From assembly GCA_947462335.1 (NCBI GenBank), contig OX381706.1:18886784-18950783 (forward strand): a stretch of DNA of 64,000 nucleotides, in the 5' to 3' direction. This document shows positions 37,801-52,800 of this stretch, piece after piece; the stretch's first letter is position 1, and each line of letters starts with the position of its first letter. The translations under genes were made by a program, and so were the position numbers. This DNA comes from Harmothoe impar (Eukaryota > Annelida > Polychaeta > Phyllodocida > Polynoidae). The notes under the pieces were generated by a model. It had not been told where the DNA came from. It made no database searches and saw only the letters and a program-made list of their open reading frames with translations.

Positions 37801-40800
37801 AAAAGTTGACTTGTTATCTAAGAGCATTTGTATATCCACCCAGAAAACCTGCATGAGCTTGTGTATACACAATGGCATCCAATTGGGTTCACTTGTGTAT
37901 GGACAAGGCTTGCACAGGCTCACGCTAGTTTGCTAGGTAGTAATAGAGTAGCACGGGGGAAGATTTATAATTCAGATTGTTCTTATATAACCCTTTCACC
38001 AAAATAAGGATGAATTCGTCCCTAATTTAAGGCCCCAGACAGGAATTCAGTGGTGACAGGCAGTTATACATGGTATACAGGTATCTCTCATTCTGATTAA
38101 AAATAAATAACTTTATTTCACCATATGGATGGTGCCATCAGTAGGCTTGTCATGCCCAAGTTTATTAAATGAACAGTACCTGGGTGTATGAGTCATCAAA
38201 CTCTTCACGTGCGAGTCTGAAGGCATCACCAGCATTCAGAAGGTAGCGGTCTGCAGGGTCTTCAATGAAGTCAATCTCCTCCAATGCCTCCATAAAGTTC
38301 TCAGGGTTGGAGGCAGTTATTCTTACAGTAGCCGTAGCCATTGAGCCAGTTTCTATAAGTCTGTAGCCTCCAGAGTATGGGTCCAGGCTCTCAACAAGGA
38401 ACTCAATGAGCTCAATCTGCGCTCTGAACTGCTCGCGATGTATAGCACGCGACATATCCAAGATGAAGTTGATTTCCAGTGGGCGGCATTCTAGGGGTGG
38501 AGGAAAGGTATGAACACTGCATGAACAATCCTATTCAAGCAACCTTAAGCCGAACTTAAAGTTGATTTATGACCTTCTTTCAGCAGCTTGAAGCAACTTA
38601 AAAGTTCCTTAAAACTGCTTAAAAAAGGCCATTCATCATCTTTAATTCTTGCTCAAAGTTGCTTAGATTGAATCTTTCATGCAGTGGCGGTTATATATGT
38701 GCCAAATCTCCTGCTGTAGTGTATTAGTCATCAGCCAGCTGGACCCTTTGACTGGACTTTTACCACAGTAAGACCTTTGGCACTTACACCAAACTCACAA
38801 CTTGATGAATAAAAAAGGGAATAATGCATGATTCTGTGTTTCGATTTAACTCTTAATGATTTATATTTCTTTTCCTCAATAAGCACTTCTGATTCTGAGA
38901 AAATTAATGTATTTCCCATTTCACGACACAGCACACTGATGCTTATTGCTCATATCAGAATAATTATGGGCTTTCTTGCCTATTTTACTTTACCGTATGA
39001 CCTACACGAAAGAAACTATCGCTAAAATCCTCAATGATATAAACACATGATTTCCACTCACCCAGCTCGCACCTCTTGCCAAGTCTGCCGGGGGGACAGT
39101 CACACTCAAAGCCTTCCGGGGAGTCTAGTGAGAGTTGACACGGCGCCCCTCCCACGCAGGGGGACGGGATACACGGGGACATGTCTAAAACCATACAAAC
39201 AACAAAGTGTAGAGCAGAGAAAAGTAAAAGAGTTGCCACGACTCTAACAGCCAGAGTTACAGTTTGTCTCCCATGTGACACCTGTAGAGGGGAGTCAAAT
39301 GAGTTTGAGTTTCCGCCCCTGAAGAGTCAACAGCAGCTGACCCATCAAAAGAGGGGGAGTCAAAATCAATACTTGAATACATGAGTGGCATGCAGGTAAG
39401 GTGGATTATGTGTACTCAAGGTAGATTGGGGCAACAGGTGTATATGATTAGTGGACAGGCCAGGTCAGGCCTCTGAGAGAAGTGAGTAGGTGAGGTTATT
39501 TTCCAGAGAAAATCATGAAGAGTCAAACTACCAATGCCTCTGTAACTAGGGTTAACTAGAGTTGACTATGGTAGAAGAGTCACGGGGACACCTTTACTTC
39601 TCTCTGTGTAGAACAGAGTTCCCATTAGTGAGAGAATCCATTTGTGTAGGGGTATATACGTAGTTCAAAAATGTAGTTATAAATGGATACTAAGCTCACT
39701 ATGTGTTCTTTGTTGGTAAGAGTAATACCCCACGCAAAAAGAAACGTTTTCAAATCATTTGAAGGAAACCCTTCATGCATTTCTACACATGAGCACATAA
39801 ATATGCTCCAATAGTCCGGTTGGTTCGGCATCCGGTCATGTTTTGTCTAAAATAGGTGTGGTCAGTTTATCGAGGTACAACTGTACTTACATTCGGTATA
39901 GCCTGGGTTGCATTGGCAGAAGCCCATGCCGGTGGTGTGGTCCATGTCACATCTCCCCTGGACCGGACTCCCACATTTACCAGGCGTGCACTGCTCGTCA
40001 ACATACAGGGTCTCACACTTCTCTCCTCTGAAGTTAAGTGGGCATGCGCACCGCCAGCCATCCACCAGGTCCACACACGTGCCGCCATTACAGCATGGAG
40101 ACGGGTCGCACTCATCTAAAGGCAGAGGGTAAAAATGTATGTTGCAGAAGTGCAAATAATATCCCAATAATTATTATGTATCTATTATTTCTTACTACGA
40201 ACATATTATATACTGCATGAAGGATCCGATTTAAGCAACTTTAAGCAACACTTGCCTTTGATTAACGGCCTTCTCACAGCAACTATGAGCAACCCTAATG
40301 TGCTTAAAGTTGCTCAAAGCTGCTTAAACAAGGCCACTCATCAACTTCAGTTTTTGCTCAAAGCTGCTTAAATTGGATCGTTCATGCAGTGATTGACGTG
40401 CAACTATGTAGGCGTTATTCTTTACTACACACATAACGTATATGTATATAATAGGCTATAATACAGTGTATATTATATATATATATATATATTATTATAT
40501 ATTATATTATATACACTGTATGCACAAGTTGATTTAAGCAAAACTTGAAATTTGACCTTCTTTCAGCAGCCTTAATCAGCTTTAATGTGAGAAAAGAAAA
40601 CGTTGCTTAAAGTTATGACTCTTTATGACGCCACATAACCATATACTACTTACTTATTTCTGTTTCACAGTCGGGTCCTGTGAATCCGGGGAGGCAGTTG
40701 CACACGTAGTGGACGCCCCCTACGGTGGTGCTGCATAGACCGCCATTGTCACACGGGTTGGGGGCACACCGGTCTTGCACGTTCCCACAACTGGGAAGGG

Positions 40801-43800
40801 AACGTTCAACAATGATGTCACTATATTTTTGGAACATTTTGAGGAATCACTAGAAAGCCCTTTGTCACTACACTTTGTAGCAACCCCCTCATGGAACAGC
40901 CTGGTGGTATCTTGAAACCTGCTTTGTACTCTGACGACCGATAAATACTTTGTGTGCTTATGATTGTGATTTGAATGATGTATCTACAATATTGGTGAAT
41001 ATGGAAAACTAAATGTATAACTTGACTATTTTTGTGCTAATAAAAATATTGAAAATTTAGGCCAAGGGACCATTATTACCAGAACAGCGCCCTATAGGGC
41101 ACCAACTGCGACACACATGGCATAGATATCAATCAGAGTTGTATTTACCTGTTGCCGTTGTTTTCAATGTAGAGTGGACAGAAACATGAATAGCCACTGT
41201 CTAAATCTTTACAGCCAGTATGCGTGTTGCCGCATTGCCCTGCACTGCAACTATCAATCAAGTCCGTTTGGCATCTATTTCCAGAGAAGGCTGCAAGATG
41301 GAAATCAACTAATTATCTATACAAAAAGAAATGATATTATTTGCTATTTGGTACAACTATGGAATTCTTTGTTATTCTTAAAGGGTTGAACTGTATTCTA
41401 CTAAAGAGCAAATAATTATTTATTTTTTCTCTGATCTGATCGGATATAATTGGATGGCTAGTAAGTTTGTAACTAAATAATTAGGTCCACTTATTTTGGG
41501 GCCTAGAGCTGGGACTCCACTACCCGATTTTGTTGTCAGATCGGGGCTATTCAGAATAATTCTTACAACGCGGATGCTCTGATGTAAACAGAAATAACCT
41601 CATAATGAACACTTGTCTATGTTAGGGTTATGTTATACCATGATCTGGCACAGTTATTTTAGTGAGAATGGATCAGAAGATTTGGTGGTGAAGCCTCAGC
41701 TTAAGGCCAACTTTCCTATGAACCGATTTCGACGTCCTATCAGCCGATACACCCACAACCATGACACTAACAGGGTGTTTTCCAGTGGTTTATTGAGGAT
41801 CTACCGGCTGATAGGACGTCCAAATTGACTAATGGAAATGAGCGTTGAGATCAGCACAAGTAAAACAAGTCAGGTTGACCTACGTGCAGGACAGGTGCAT
41901 ATATATCCAGAGCTGGGCGCTGGTGAACAGTTTCCCCCGTTGAAGCAGGGCTGAGAGGCGCAGACGTCGGGTTGGATCTCACAGAATGCGCCTGTAAAAC
42001 CTACAGGGGGAACAGAGAGAGGACAGTTACACTTACAGCTTGTCCTGAGTTATACTATTACAGGCAGGCAACAGGTCCCGACAACAGGTACATGCTAAAG
42101 GAGCAACACCTACAATAGGACCATTTGCAGACATGCGACAGTTGGCAGCAACATTTACAGGCACTGTAAAAAAAGGATGTACTTTCTACAAAGATCCAAT
42201 GTAAAACGCTACAGTGATTCACTGTTATCCTGAATACATTGAAGCATTGTAAATAGCCATTAGTTTACGTTGAATCAGTGTAATATGGCTACATCTTGTA
42301 TAAGGGATTCATATGACCGGGATTCAACGTAGTTTGTGTTTTCTGCCTATACCACCAGGTGGAGCCACATATGTTATCTCCTGCCACATATGTCAATGTG
42401 TACCTCCATGTAACTGCTCATAATTATAGATCTAACAAGTTTGCAGATGGCAATATTGCCTTATTTGAATAAACTTTATTACACTAATATAACCCAAAAG
42501 GGATGGGGCAAGTAGCACTGGCATGTAGTCAACACTAGGAATTTTATTGTTATCATGATGGCTGACTATGGAATAAATATTTAGTGTCAGAGCAGTGCTA
42601 AGCACCTAATGACCTTCTGGTAACAAATAGGGAGAAATTCCCGAGACTTTTTGGGGATTATGTGAACAAAATCTCACATGAAAATCCTGAGATTGTAACT
42701 TGTGATTTATCATGTCATATCCTGTAAAATCACGTGATTTCCCCAAGTCAATAGGTGAGACTACCCAGTTTGATATTGACCAAGGCTTGACAGAGTAGAC
42801 CAGCAAGTTCACAGGGGAGGGGCCACTTTTTACTATAGATGGGGGGATATAGAGTGCTACCATATACATTATATATATCATATGCATAGGGTGAGGCAGG
42901 GCGAAGCAACAATGTTTCCCTTTGGTCCACCTGATGATAAAGGAACATTCACCAATTATCTCACCTATTTTGGGCCCTTTTTTTAAGAACCCCCTCCTCA
43001 GGTTCCACTTATTGATAAATGACCACCCCTCAAGATGTTGTTCCCCCTTCCCAGGTAAGCGGCCTTCTGTGCTAATTATAGAAATCATTATACCAGAAAT
43101 ATTGAGGTCACCTGCCTGGGCACCAGGACTATGGGAGCAGTCATTTACTGCATTTGGTTGTGGTGGGGGGGGGGGATATATTAATAGCCAACTATTTCAA
43201 CAAGACTATGCTGCGATTAAAATGACTCATATTATATGATCTGATTACGTTCTAATTACTGCTCTTTATAAATCCCCCTGCTAACTAACAATACTGTTAT
43301 GCACATTATGTATATGGTCTAGATAGACACATGATATATCTTATTATTCCATTAAAATGGGTGTGGAATACTAGTGCCTCTACATGGGTATCCAGAATTT
43401 TGACCATGTCGCCGTGTCGATTTTTAGTACAAAAGGGCTGTGTCGCCATGTCGATTTTTATCCCATACACTGTCCATGTCCGTCGATTTTTAAAAGGGCT
43501 ATTTCACCCGTGTCAATTTTTACTTATTTAATAGCTATGTAGAGGCACAAACACTATGTTACACCTGTGTATACAAAATATACCAAGACCAAGTGACCCC
43601 CCCCCGGGCAAAGTATTCTCACACCCTCTGCATTCTCACACCCTCTGCAGGTGTGAGAATGCTGCTCGGACTAGGTGTGAGAGCCCACCAGCATCATTTC
43701 ATAACTCACCCACTATTGTGCATTGCCAACACTATGTCAGTCGATTTTTATGCATAGGTTATATGTGTCTGTCGATTTTTATTTCAAAGATTTCTGTGTC

Positions 43801-46800
43801 CGTCGATTTTTAAAAGGGCCGTGTCGCCGTGTCGCCCATGTCGATTTTACCCATGTAGAGGCACAATTATCATAGGTAACAATGTGCCTCTACGTGGGTA
43901 CCCGTACTTTTGACCGTGTCGCCGTGTCGATTTTTAGCAAGAAAAGGCTGTGTCGCCGTGTCGATTTTTAGGTAAAAAAAGGGCCGTGTCGTCGATTTTT
44001 ACCCATAATATAGAGGGACAAATACACCCTACCCCTACCCCCCCCCCCCAGCCATAGCATTCTTACACCGGCTGCAGGTGTGAGAATGCTGCTTGGACGA
44101 GGTGTGAGAGTATATAGCACCCCCCCCCCCCCTCCAGTTTTCTTGGCTGTGCCCCCCCCCCTAGACCACCCCTTGTGGCGGTCACACCCCTCCCAATAAC
44201 GCCCTTGCTCTCCCCTGCGATGAGTCTGTCACTTTTTACTGTGTCCGTCGATTTTTATCCCAAGGTTTATTGTGTCTGTCAATTTTTATCCCTAAATTTT
44301 CTGTGTCCGTCGATTTTTAAAACCCCCGTGTCGCACGTGTCGATTTTTAAAACCCCCGTGTCGCCGTGTCGCACGTGTCGACTTTTACCCATGTAGAGGC
44401 ACATACTAAATGTATGGGCATGGGACATGGGGCGTGACATTTTCTTTTCTTAAAATCGACAGTCCTCACCCAGAGCACCTTTAATAGGTTGTTTAATTGG
44501 TGAGTGGAAAAAAGCAACCCTTCCCTCCCCCCTCCTGGTACAGACTGATGGCTCCCAAATGAGCTCGATGGGTCACCATATTGGCAAAGTGTGGCCAGAG
44601 TGCCACACCTGTTCAGGCCCTCAGTCTTGGTGCAGCTAACAGCCTGCTCTTCCTACATGCTACAAGAAACCACCAAAACGTGTAAGTATGACTAACTAAA
44701 TTATGTGTGTCTATCCATATAATGTAGTGGTTGTATTTACACACTATAATAATAAAACTCAGTCCCAATGCAACAGAGAACGACTAGTGTACCGATGTAC
44801 ATGTATGGTGTAATTACTGGACATCGATTCTCTGTCTCTTTGTAGCTCTATAGTGATCGATGCCCAGTTTTATACTTCAGACCAGTGGCTCATTTTGGCT
44901 GTTTTTCGCCTCACAGATTGCTCCTAGCGCAAAATCCTGACTAGGTGTCAATATATTCTCTATGCCAATGTGTAATATGAGGGTAGAAAACAGTGGAACC
45001 TCAGTTAGAAAAAATCCTACTGAACAGTTTTTGAGAAAATTAGGGTTTTGTTGCCCTTTTTTGCTGTTTTTAGTACATTTCCTACATAACCCGTGAACGT
45101 CAGCATTTCTCAATTTTCAGGTATTTAGAATTAGAATTTGACATTTTTTTATTCGCAGTAGGATTCCTGAATACCGAGCCATTCTAGAAAAGCTATTCTT
45201 TGGAAAAAATACTTAGTATTTCTTGATGATTTTCGTTGCACAAATTTAGGTTGTAATATAAAAACTGCATTGTCATCCAATCAAAGTGTTAGCTGTTGAT
45301 GGTCACCCCCTCCCACCCTCTTCACTGTGCATTGAAGGAGAACAGGCAGGGGAGGTACACGTGTCTGTATATAGCTGTTGACCTGGGTGCTGGGTGCATT
45401 TTTAATTTATGGGGTGCCAACTGTTCATGAAAGAAAATTCAAATAGATTTTTTTTTTTTTAGTATCAGATTAATGCAAGTACAAGTCGTGATAGCACTTA
45501 AAGCATTCTATTTGCTTTAATATGAATGGTGGCCACCTAATGGGGTGCCAAATATTCATGAAAGAAAAATTGATAAGAATTTGTTTTTTATTAGCATTAA
45601 ATTGATGCAACTACAATTCGAGATTGCATTTCAAGCATCGGGGCATTCAATGAATGGTAGTCATCTTAAACATATGGGGTGCCAACTGTTCATAAATAAA
45701 AAAAAGAATAGAATTAGTTTTTTTTATTAATATCAGATTAATGCAACTACAATTTGTGATTGCACTTAAAGCATTGTGGCATGCAATGACTGGTAGCCAC
45801 CTTGAATGTATGGGGTGCCAACTGTTCATGAAAGAAAAAAAAGAAAGTTTTTTTTTAAGAATCAAATTAATGCAACAGCAACTCAAGATTGCATTTAAGC
45901 ATTATGGCATTCAATGATTGGTGGCCATCTTGAACCTATGGGGTGCCAACTCTTCATGAAAAAAACAACTAAATTGGATGTTTTTAACAGTTTAAAATTA
46001 ATGCAACTACATTTCAAGATTGCATTTAAAGCATTGTGGCATTCAATGAATGGTGGCCATCCTAAACCTATGGGGTGCCAACTGTGTTTGAAAAAGGTAT
46101 CAAATAGAAATGTTCTTATATAGATATCAAATTAATGTAACTACAATTCTTCATTGCACTGAAAGCATTGTGGCATTTAGTAAATGGTAGCCATCTTGAA
46201 TGGGTTGAATGAAGGAAAAATCAAATAGGATTTGTTTTTTTGATAGTATCAAATTAATGCAACTACAAGTCAAGATTGCATTTCAAGCATCGGGACATTC
46301 AATAAGTGATAGCCATCTTGAATCTATGGGATGCCAACTGTTCATGAAAGAAAAATAGAATAGATTTTTTTTATTAGTATCAAACTACTGCAACTGCAAT
46401 TCGAGATTACATTGAAAGCATGGTGGCATTCAATCAATGGTTGCAATCTTGAATTTCGAAATGAACATACACACAGACATATAGGCATGAACATGGTGTT
46501 CTCCTTCATATAGATATTCATGGATTTCTACTTCTAATAAATATAGCTTTCTGTTACATGGATGTCGATGTCCAGTTTTAGATATATATCCATATAGTGC
46601 ATTGGAGTGCTATAATGTTGGACTGCTGTATATTTGAGAAAGATAGGTCCCAATGTAGTACTATAACATATTAACATCATGCCATATTATCTGCCAATGT
46701 ATTTGCTCCGGCAGCCTTATACACCAATGTCATAATTTCTATTACCAAATTTATCGTATTACCACTGCTATTACAACTTCCTTGCAGAGAGAACGATGTG

Positions 46801-49800
46801 CCCATGCACTTGTAACAAGCTCCTACTACTCAACCATGATTACATAGCAGTGGGCAGGCCATTACACTACTGCCTGACGACACTTTAAATAGCCTGGACT
46901 GAGGGGAGGGCCTTATCCGTCCACTCTCTGCTGTTCCCAGGGTAACGACACTTCTGGATAGGGAAGGTTACATATATAAATGTCTGCAACGTCACACTGT
47001 GGGCAAACAGGGGCTACACGTGACTAGGTAACCTCACCATGAGAGCCACACACCAGGATAATTACTGTTAAGTTTATTTCTAATTGCCTGTGGGATCTAT
47101 TTATATGCATATTTCGCTATACAGACACATGTCCCAAGTACATGACAGTATCTGCCTCCTTTAGGACTCATTTGTCTATTTATATATGGCAAAACCGGCT
47201 TATTCATGGTGCATATACATGTACCTGGGGATCACAGTCCAGTGGTTGCCCACTTCACCTACCATATAAATAGAAACAATCAGTATAAACTGTACCTCGA
47301 CCTATTGAGCCACATGCAGGTGATCAATGACAGACACTTGATTATGTTATCTGAGATACTGCCTATCGCAGAGGTTAGAGTTTCCTCTGCTACTAAGTCA
47401 CAGGGTGGTAATTGGAGGGCAAACAGAGGCCTCCACATGGTTAAGTAGCTGTACCATGATATCACCATTAGACTTAACTTTATTATATTTATTTACCTGG
47501 GTCGAATTATAGTCTCTAATTTTTACTATGTTTATACATATTACATATATAAGTGAGTACTGGAAGGTATATTTATTTTATCATAATTTACAATGTATTT
47601 ATGTGACTGTAACTGTATCAGATATGGTTCATATACCCTACACAGTACCAACCACGTGGCTTTTGTTTGCCCCCCACTGTTCTATTATTGGGTGCAATCT
47701 ACAACTCTAACCTCTGGTATAGTATAGATTCGAGTTTCCACTGCTTCTAGTCACAGGGCCGGCTCTTGTGGGCAAACAAGGCCACCACGTGGTTGGGTAG
47801 CTTCACCATGGTAGTACCCTTTCACCTAACTGTATTTTATAATATTTCACTTTTCAGGTTCTGATAATCCGCAGTGTTCCCTATAATGGGGGGGGGGAGG
47901 AGTGATCTTTACATCAGTAAATCTATTCCTAATAATAGTATGCTACAAATGTGAGTCACTTGACCATGTAGTAAATCACTATACAATACTGGGGATATAG
48001 GATTAAATACAATATTAAATATAATGCAATGTTATGATTATAAATGCTGCAATATCAATCATTATTGTTGATAAAGGGTTTATTTTAAATGGAAGAGTGT
48101 ATGAAATCCTTGTTTAATAATCCTGTGATATCACTCGAATAAAACCTGGGTTAACCCGGGACTGACCTCAGTTGAACCGTGTTATTCAGGGGGAATTCAC
48201 GTGAATTTATTTCCAGGGTATACATTATAATGTGCTACATTAAAAACATACAATTATCTCAATATCTTTACAGTTTTACCCATTTCAAGTACACTATCAA
48301 TAATGAAGTGACAAATAATCAAATTATTGATAATCACATGCTTCTTCAGTGGACTGCTCAGTTGGTAAATTATCACACACATTTCATTTTCAGATGTTTC
48401 CTGAGGATCAGCCCGACGGGTGGATCAAAATCTGCCAAGAAGAAGGTGGTGGCAGGGCCCTACCATTATGCCGTTTTCAAGTTTCCTCCATTATTTGAAG
48501 GCCTTAGAATATCAATTTAAAAAAAAGATGTTTTGTATCAGGTTATTTTGCGTTGAGAAGAATTATGATATTAAAATAGTGAGTCTTTATCAGTTCTAGT
48601 AATTGGAATGGGTTGTTTATGTCATTATGTTAGACCCTTTCTTCCTTTAAAGAAAATAGAATTATCAAGTTAGTCAGAGTGGTTCCAAATTGCATTGTTA
48701 CCGAAAAAAACAGACATTATCATTGAAAAATGAAAACCACTTTTTATTTGCTTTGTAGATGTTAATAATTTCAATAAAAGGGTCCAAGCATTTCTATATT
48801 GCAACCCTTTAATACAAGCTGCAAATTGCATTAACAGTTTAAGGACTGTATGTCACCATAAGTTACATCAGGTTATCATCATGATATACTAATGCTGCCT
48901 TGGCCAGTAACTCGACCATGCTACATTGGCACAAAGTGACTCATCAGGAATATATTAAGTCTATCTTGTTGGGATGATGCTGAATAAAGGGTTAACTAAG
49001 ATTTGAAACAAATTTCTGAACAGAAGTCTAGGGAGTGGCCATCTTTTGACAGAGAAACCGACCCCTTTGGCCCATAGTATAATGCAGGCTTTTTCCTTTA
49101 AATGGGGTCCAAGTATTTGTTGGTTCCCCCCCCCCCAAATCTGCCAATGACCCCCACCCCTGTTGTTAAAAATGAGCACTCCCATACTGCCACCCCAACA
49201 ATATTTGTCAAACAAGATAGTCGATTACTGGGATATAGGAGCGAGCACCAGCCAATCTGTATACTATAATATATGTGTGCTTGCGTTAGAATGGGAATAA
49301 ACTATTGCATTAGTCGTACAATGTGTTCTTTTTTATGTATACTTTCCTTTTCACACATCACCCAGAATATGAATTATGAATCAGTATATGTGACATGGTC
49401 CAGGAAAAGGGAACCTTAATGAACCCTGCAATAAGGCCTCTTTTCACAGAACATCCAACATTTAGTTAGCAAGGAAAGCGGATAATTATCCAGTAAACAA
49501 CAAGGAAAAAACATTGTCCAAATAACGGTGAATCTGTGCCGTAAAAACTGGGACCTCGTTAAACAGACATGGGTTTACCGTAAAATCATGTTAAATTTTA
49601 GTCACTTCTTGTGGAAACAAAACACTGATTCATTGTAGCTGTTCCTTAAAACAGTGAATAACCGTATATTAAAACATTGAGTTACCGTAATACCACGGCT
49701 AAATAAACACAGAATCTCTGTAAATTGAGAACGCTGAATCTCCGTCAAATTAACGGTGACAGGTCCCCGTAAAAAAAACGGTGAAAGCGATGTCCCGAAA

Positions 49801-52800
49801 GTTGCCAGTGATTCACCGTCATTTTGACGACATTTTTTTTACAGTGGGAGAGAGGCAACAATTACAGCAAGAGTCCTGAGGGAGGTACACCTTTACAGAG
49901 AAGCAACAGTTACAGCTACAGCAGGAACACCTGCACAGAGGCAACAGTTACAGCTACATAGAGGCAACAGTTACAGCTACATAGAGGCAACAGTTACAGC
50001 TACATAGAGGCAACAGTTACAGCTACATAGAGGTAACAGTTACAGCTAAATAGAGGCAACAGTTACAGCTATATAGAGGCAACAGTTACAGCTATATAGA
50101 GGCAACAGTTACAGCTACAGCAGGAACACCTGCACAGAGGCAACAGTTACAGCTACATAGAGGCAACAGTTACAGCTACAGCAGGAACACCTGCACAGAG
50201 GCAACAGTTACAGCTACATAGGGGCAACAGTTACAGCTATATAGAGGCAACAGTTACAGCTACAGCAGGAACACCTGCACAGAGGCAACAATTACAGCTA
50301 CATAGAGGCAACAGTTACAGCTACAGCAGGAACACCTGCACAGGGGCAACAGTTACAGCTACATAGAGGCAACCGTTACAGCTACATAGAGGCAACAGTT
50401 ACAGCTACAGCAGGAACATAACAGGAACGCCCATAGTTACAGCTATACCAACAACACCTACAGAAAGGCAACAGTTACATTTTTATTCAGACAAATTTAT
50501 TCAATCACTTGATATGCGACAAATTTGTGTCTCAGGTAGTACAGCATGTCTCTTGGCTCTTCAATATTTATGAATATGTGATACAATAATACATCATTAA
50601 ATTATATATAATGTTTAGGCATAGATAGGCCTTTTTTGATTATAAGTCTGTATTAGATTGTGCAAAATCTACAGCAGGGACAACTGCACAGAGGCAACGA
50701 TTTCAGCTACAGAGAGGCAACAGTTAAGCTACAACAGGAACACCTACAGCGGCAACAGTTACAGCTACAGAGAGGCAACAGGTACAGCTACAGAGAAAAG
50801 ACATATTTAAGACTACACATAAATTGCGTCATGGTGGATTTTAAGACTAAGATTTCAGGAAGACTTCATTAATGAAGACTCACTCGGAAAAGTTTGTCCA
50901 TGCATTCACGTGCGCTAGGTACATTATCTGCATACATACCTGACAAACACAGGCAGCTGGGGAAGTTATCCTCAATGGTGCATCCGGCAAAGCATTCTGG
51001 GCAGATTGTGGACGAAGCTTGATAATACAACACAACATAATTATTACTTAGCTTTCAATAATAAATGCATATCAACATTGGTTTGTAATGTTGGTGGGTT
51101 GGAAGTATTTACTGCTTGAATGCACTACTTATTTTATGTCGAATATGGCACCCACATTGGTTTGAACAAGGAAAACTTGTTAGATGACCCTTCTTAGGAT
51201 CTCATGGCCCATCAATTTATCAAATTACACGATTAAACAAGTCATTCAAAAATGCATTTTAATCAATAAAGAGAATGATTCAAAGAAATACATTGATATT
51301 GTAAGAATTGTTCACCGCTGAGGGGAAGCCATTGCAATCAGTTTCAGTAACAATTGCATGGCTGGTACAGTGGGATACTACCATTACGCCATAGTTGTAT
51401 TAAAAGTGACATTGTTTGAATCTATTGGAATATCACTCAACTACACAGAGAAAAGAAAGAGTCCAGGTTGCCTCCAGAATGACTCCCCTCTTTAGGGGAG
51501 CCCAGGCTGTCTAAGGGAGCCTAGGTGACTCCCTGGATGACCTAAGGGAGTCACCTGGGGAGTCTCATAGTTTCGTGACTCACCTTAAAGTCAGTAGGCC
51601 TATATCCGATGTGTGGGACAAAAGAATAAATTTCCCTAATAATGAGTCAGGATGTTCCCAAATATCATACTTCACTTCCCATCTACTCAATTCCCCCTCA
51701 TCCCTACCGATATTGCCCAAATTTGATTTTATTTCCCAAAATATGGTCCATTTATTTTTTAATAAAATCGTCCACGATCGTCACTAGAAAACACCATGAT
51801 TGGACCTCATGGGACCCACTTTCTGAGCTGCTACTGCCCATGGACACCATTTTAATGTACTCCAACCCATAAATGATATACTTTTACAGTATTTGGAACA
51901 CATTTATGTAGGATTTAGAATTTGGCAAAAATCGGATATATAAGGGAGTCACATAAGGACCAGGGCTCCCCTAGAGAGGGGAGTCACTCTGGAGGCAACC
52001 TGGACTCCCTTTTGACGCTGTTTCTTTTCTCTGTGTATTCAGTGAGCCAGCGACCGTACAGTAAGCAAAACCCTGACTTTGAGTAGAATTTGTGGGCAGG
52101 CAAGAAAAACGGATACTCCCTACGGGATTAGTTCTGATTTTAGCCACCAGGGGCGCGCTACTATGGCTAAAAGTGGAAGAAACAGGCTTAAAAATGCTTT
52201 TCGGTAAAAAAAATTCTGGAGAATACGATAGGATACCTCAGAACATTCCATTTTTGGTGAAAAGCTTCTATATTTAGAATGTAAAAGAAACGTTTTGAAG
52301 CCTAAATGCGGGTCCTTGTTGATATTGCCATGGCAACACGGTTTTCCTTCCAAAAAGAAGAAATAAATATTCCCTTTGATCGAATGATTCATGAGGATTA
52401 CTATGGTCAAACAGAATACAATAAGTTATATCCTGTTTGGGCCGTGCGGAATGTCAAACAACTATAAGTGAAATATTGCATCATAGAACAGTTTTTGCTT
52501 TACCTCCACAGATAATAATTCAAGTCAGATTTTTCAAAAAAAAATGTTTGGATTGCCCTTATTTAACTCACTAAAAAGTGAAAATGCGTACATAAAGAGT
52601 ATGCTAAAATAGCTCTGGACCCCCGGCCCCCTGTTTTCATGTACGCTTTTGTATGCATTTCCCATGACCCCCCCTCCCCCAACCCCCCTCGGTGCGTACA
52701 TACTTTATGAAAGCCCCCTACTTTGCCAATAGATTTTCTCTAAATTACAATCTCCTAGATATCCAGTGAACAAAATAAAAGTTATAAAACGTTTACGAAC

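Noticed and set aside
42606..43088. 160-codon minus-strand open frame
   Set aside because: Same strand as the receptor but no Cys pattern, no homology recognised, and AT-rich repeat-like composition; treated as intronic noise.
43122..43190. Possible EGF exon near a G-run in the e12-e13 intron
   Set aside because: No Cys spacing or splice sites on either strand.
49898..50426. Regular direct repeats resembling a CRISPR array
   Set aside because: Units are contiguous, with no unique spacers; eukaryotic minisatellite in an intron.
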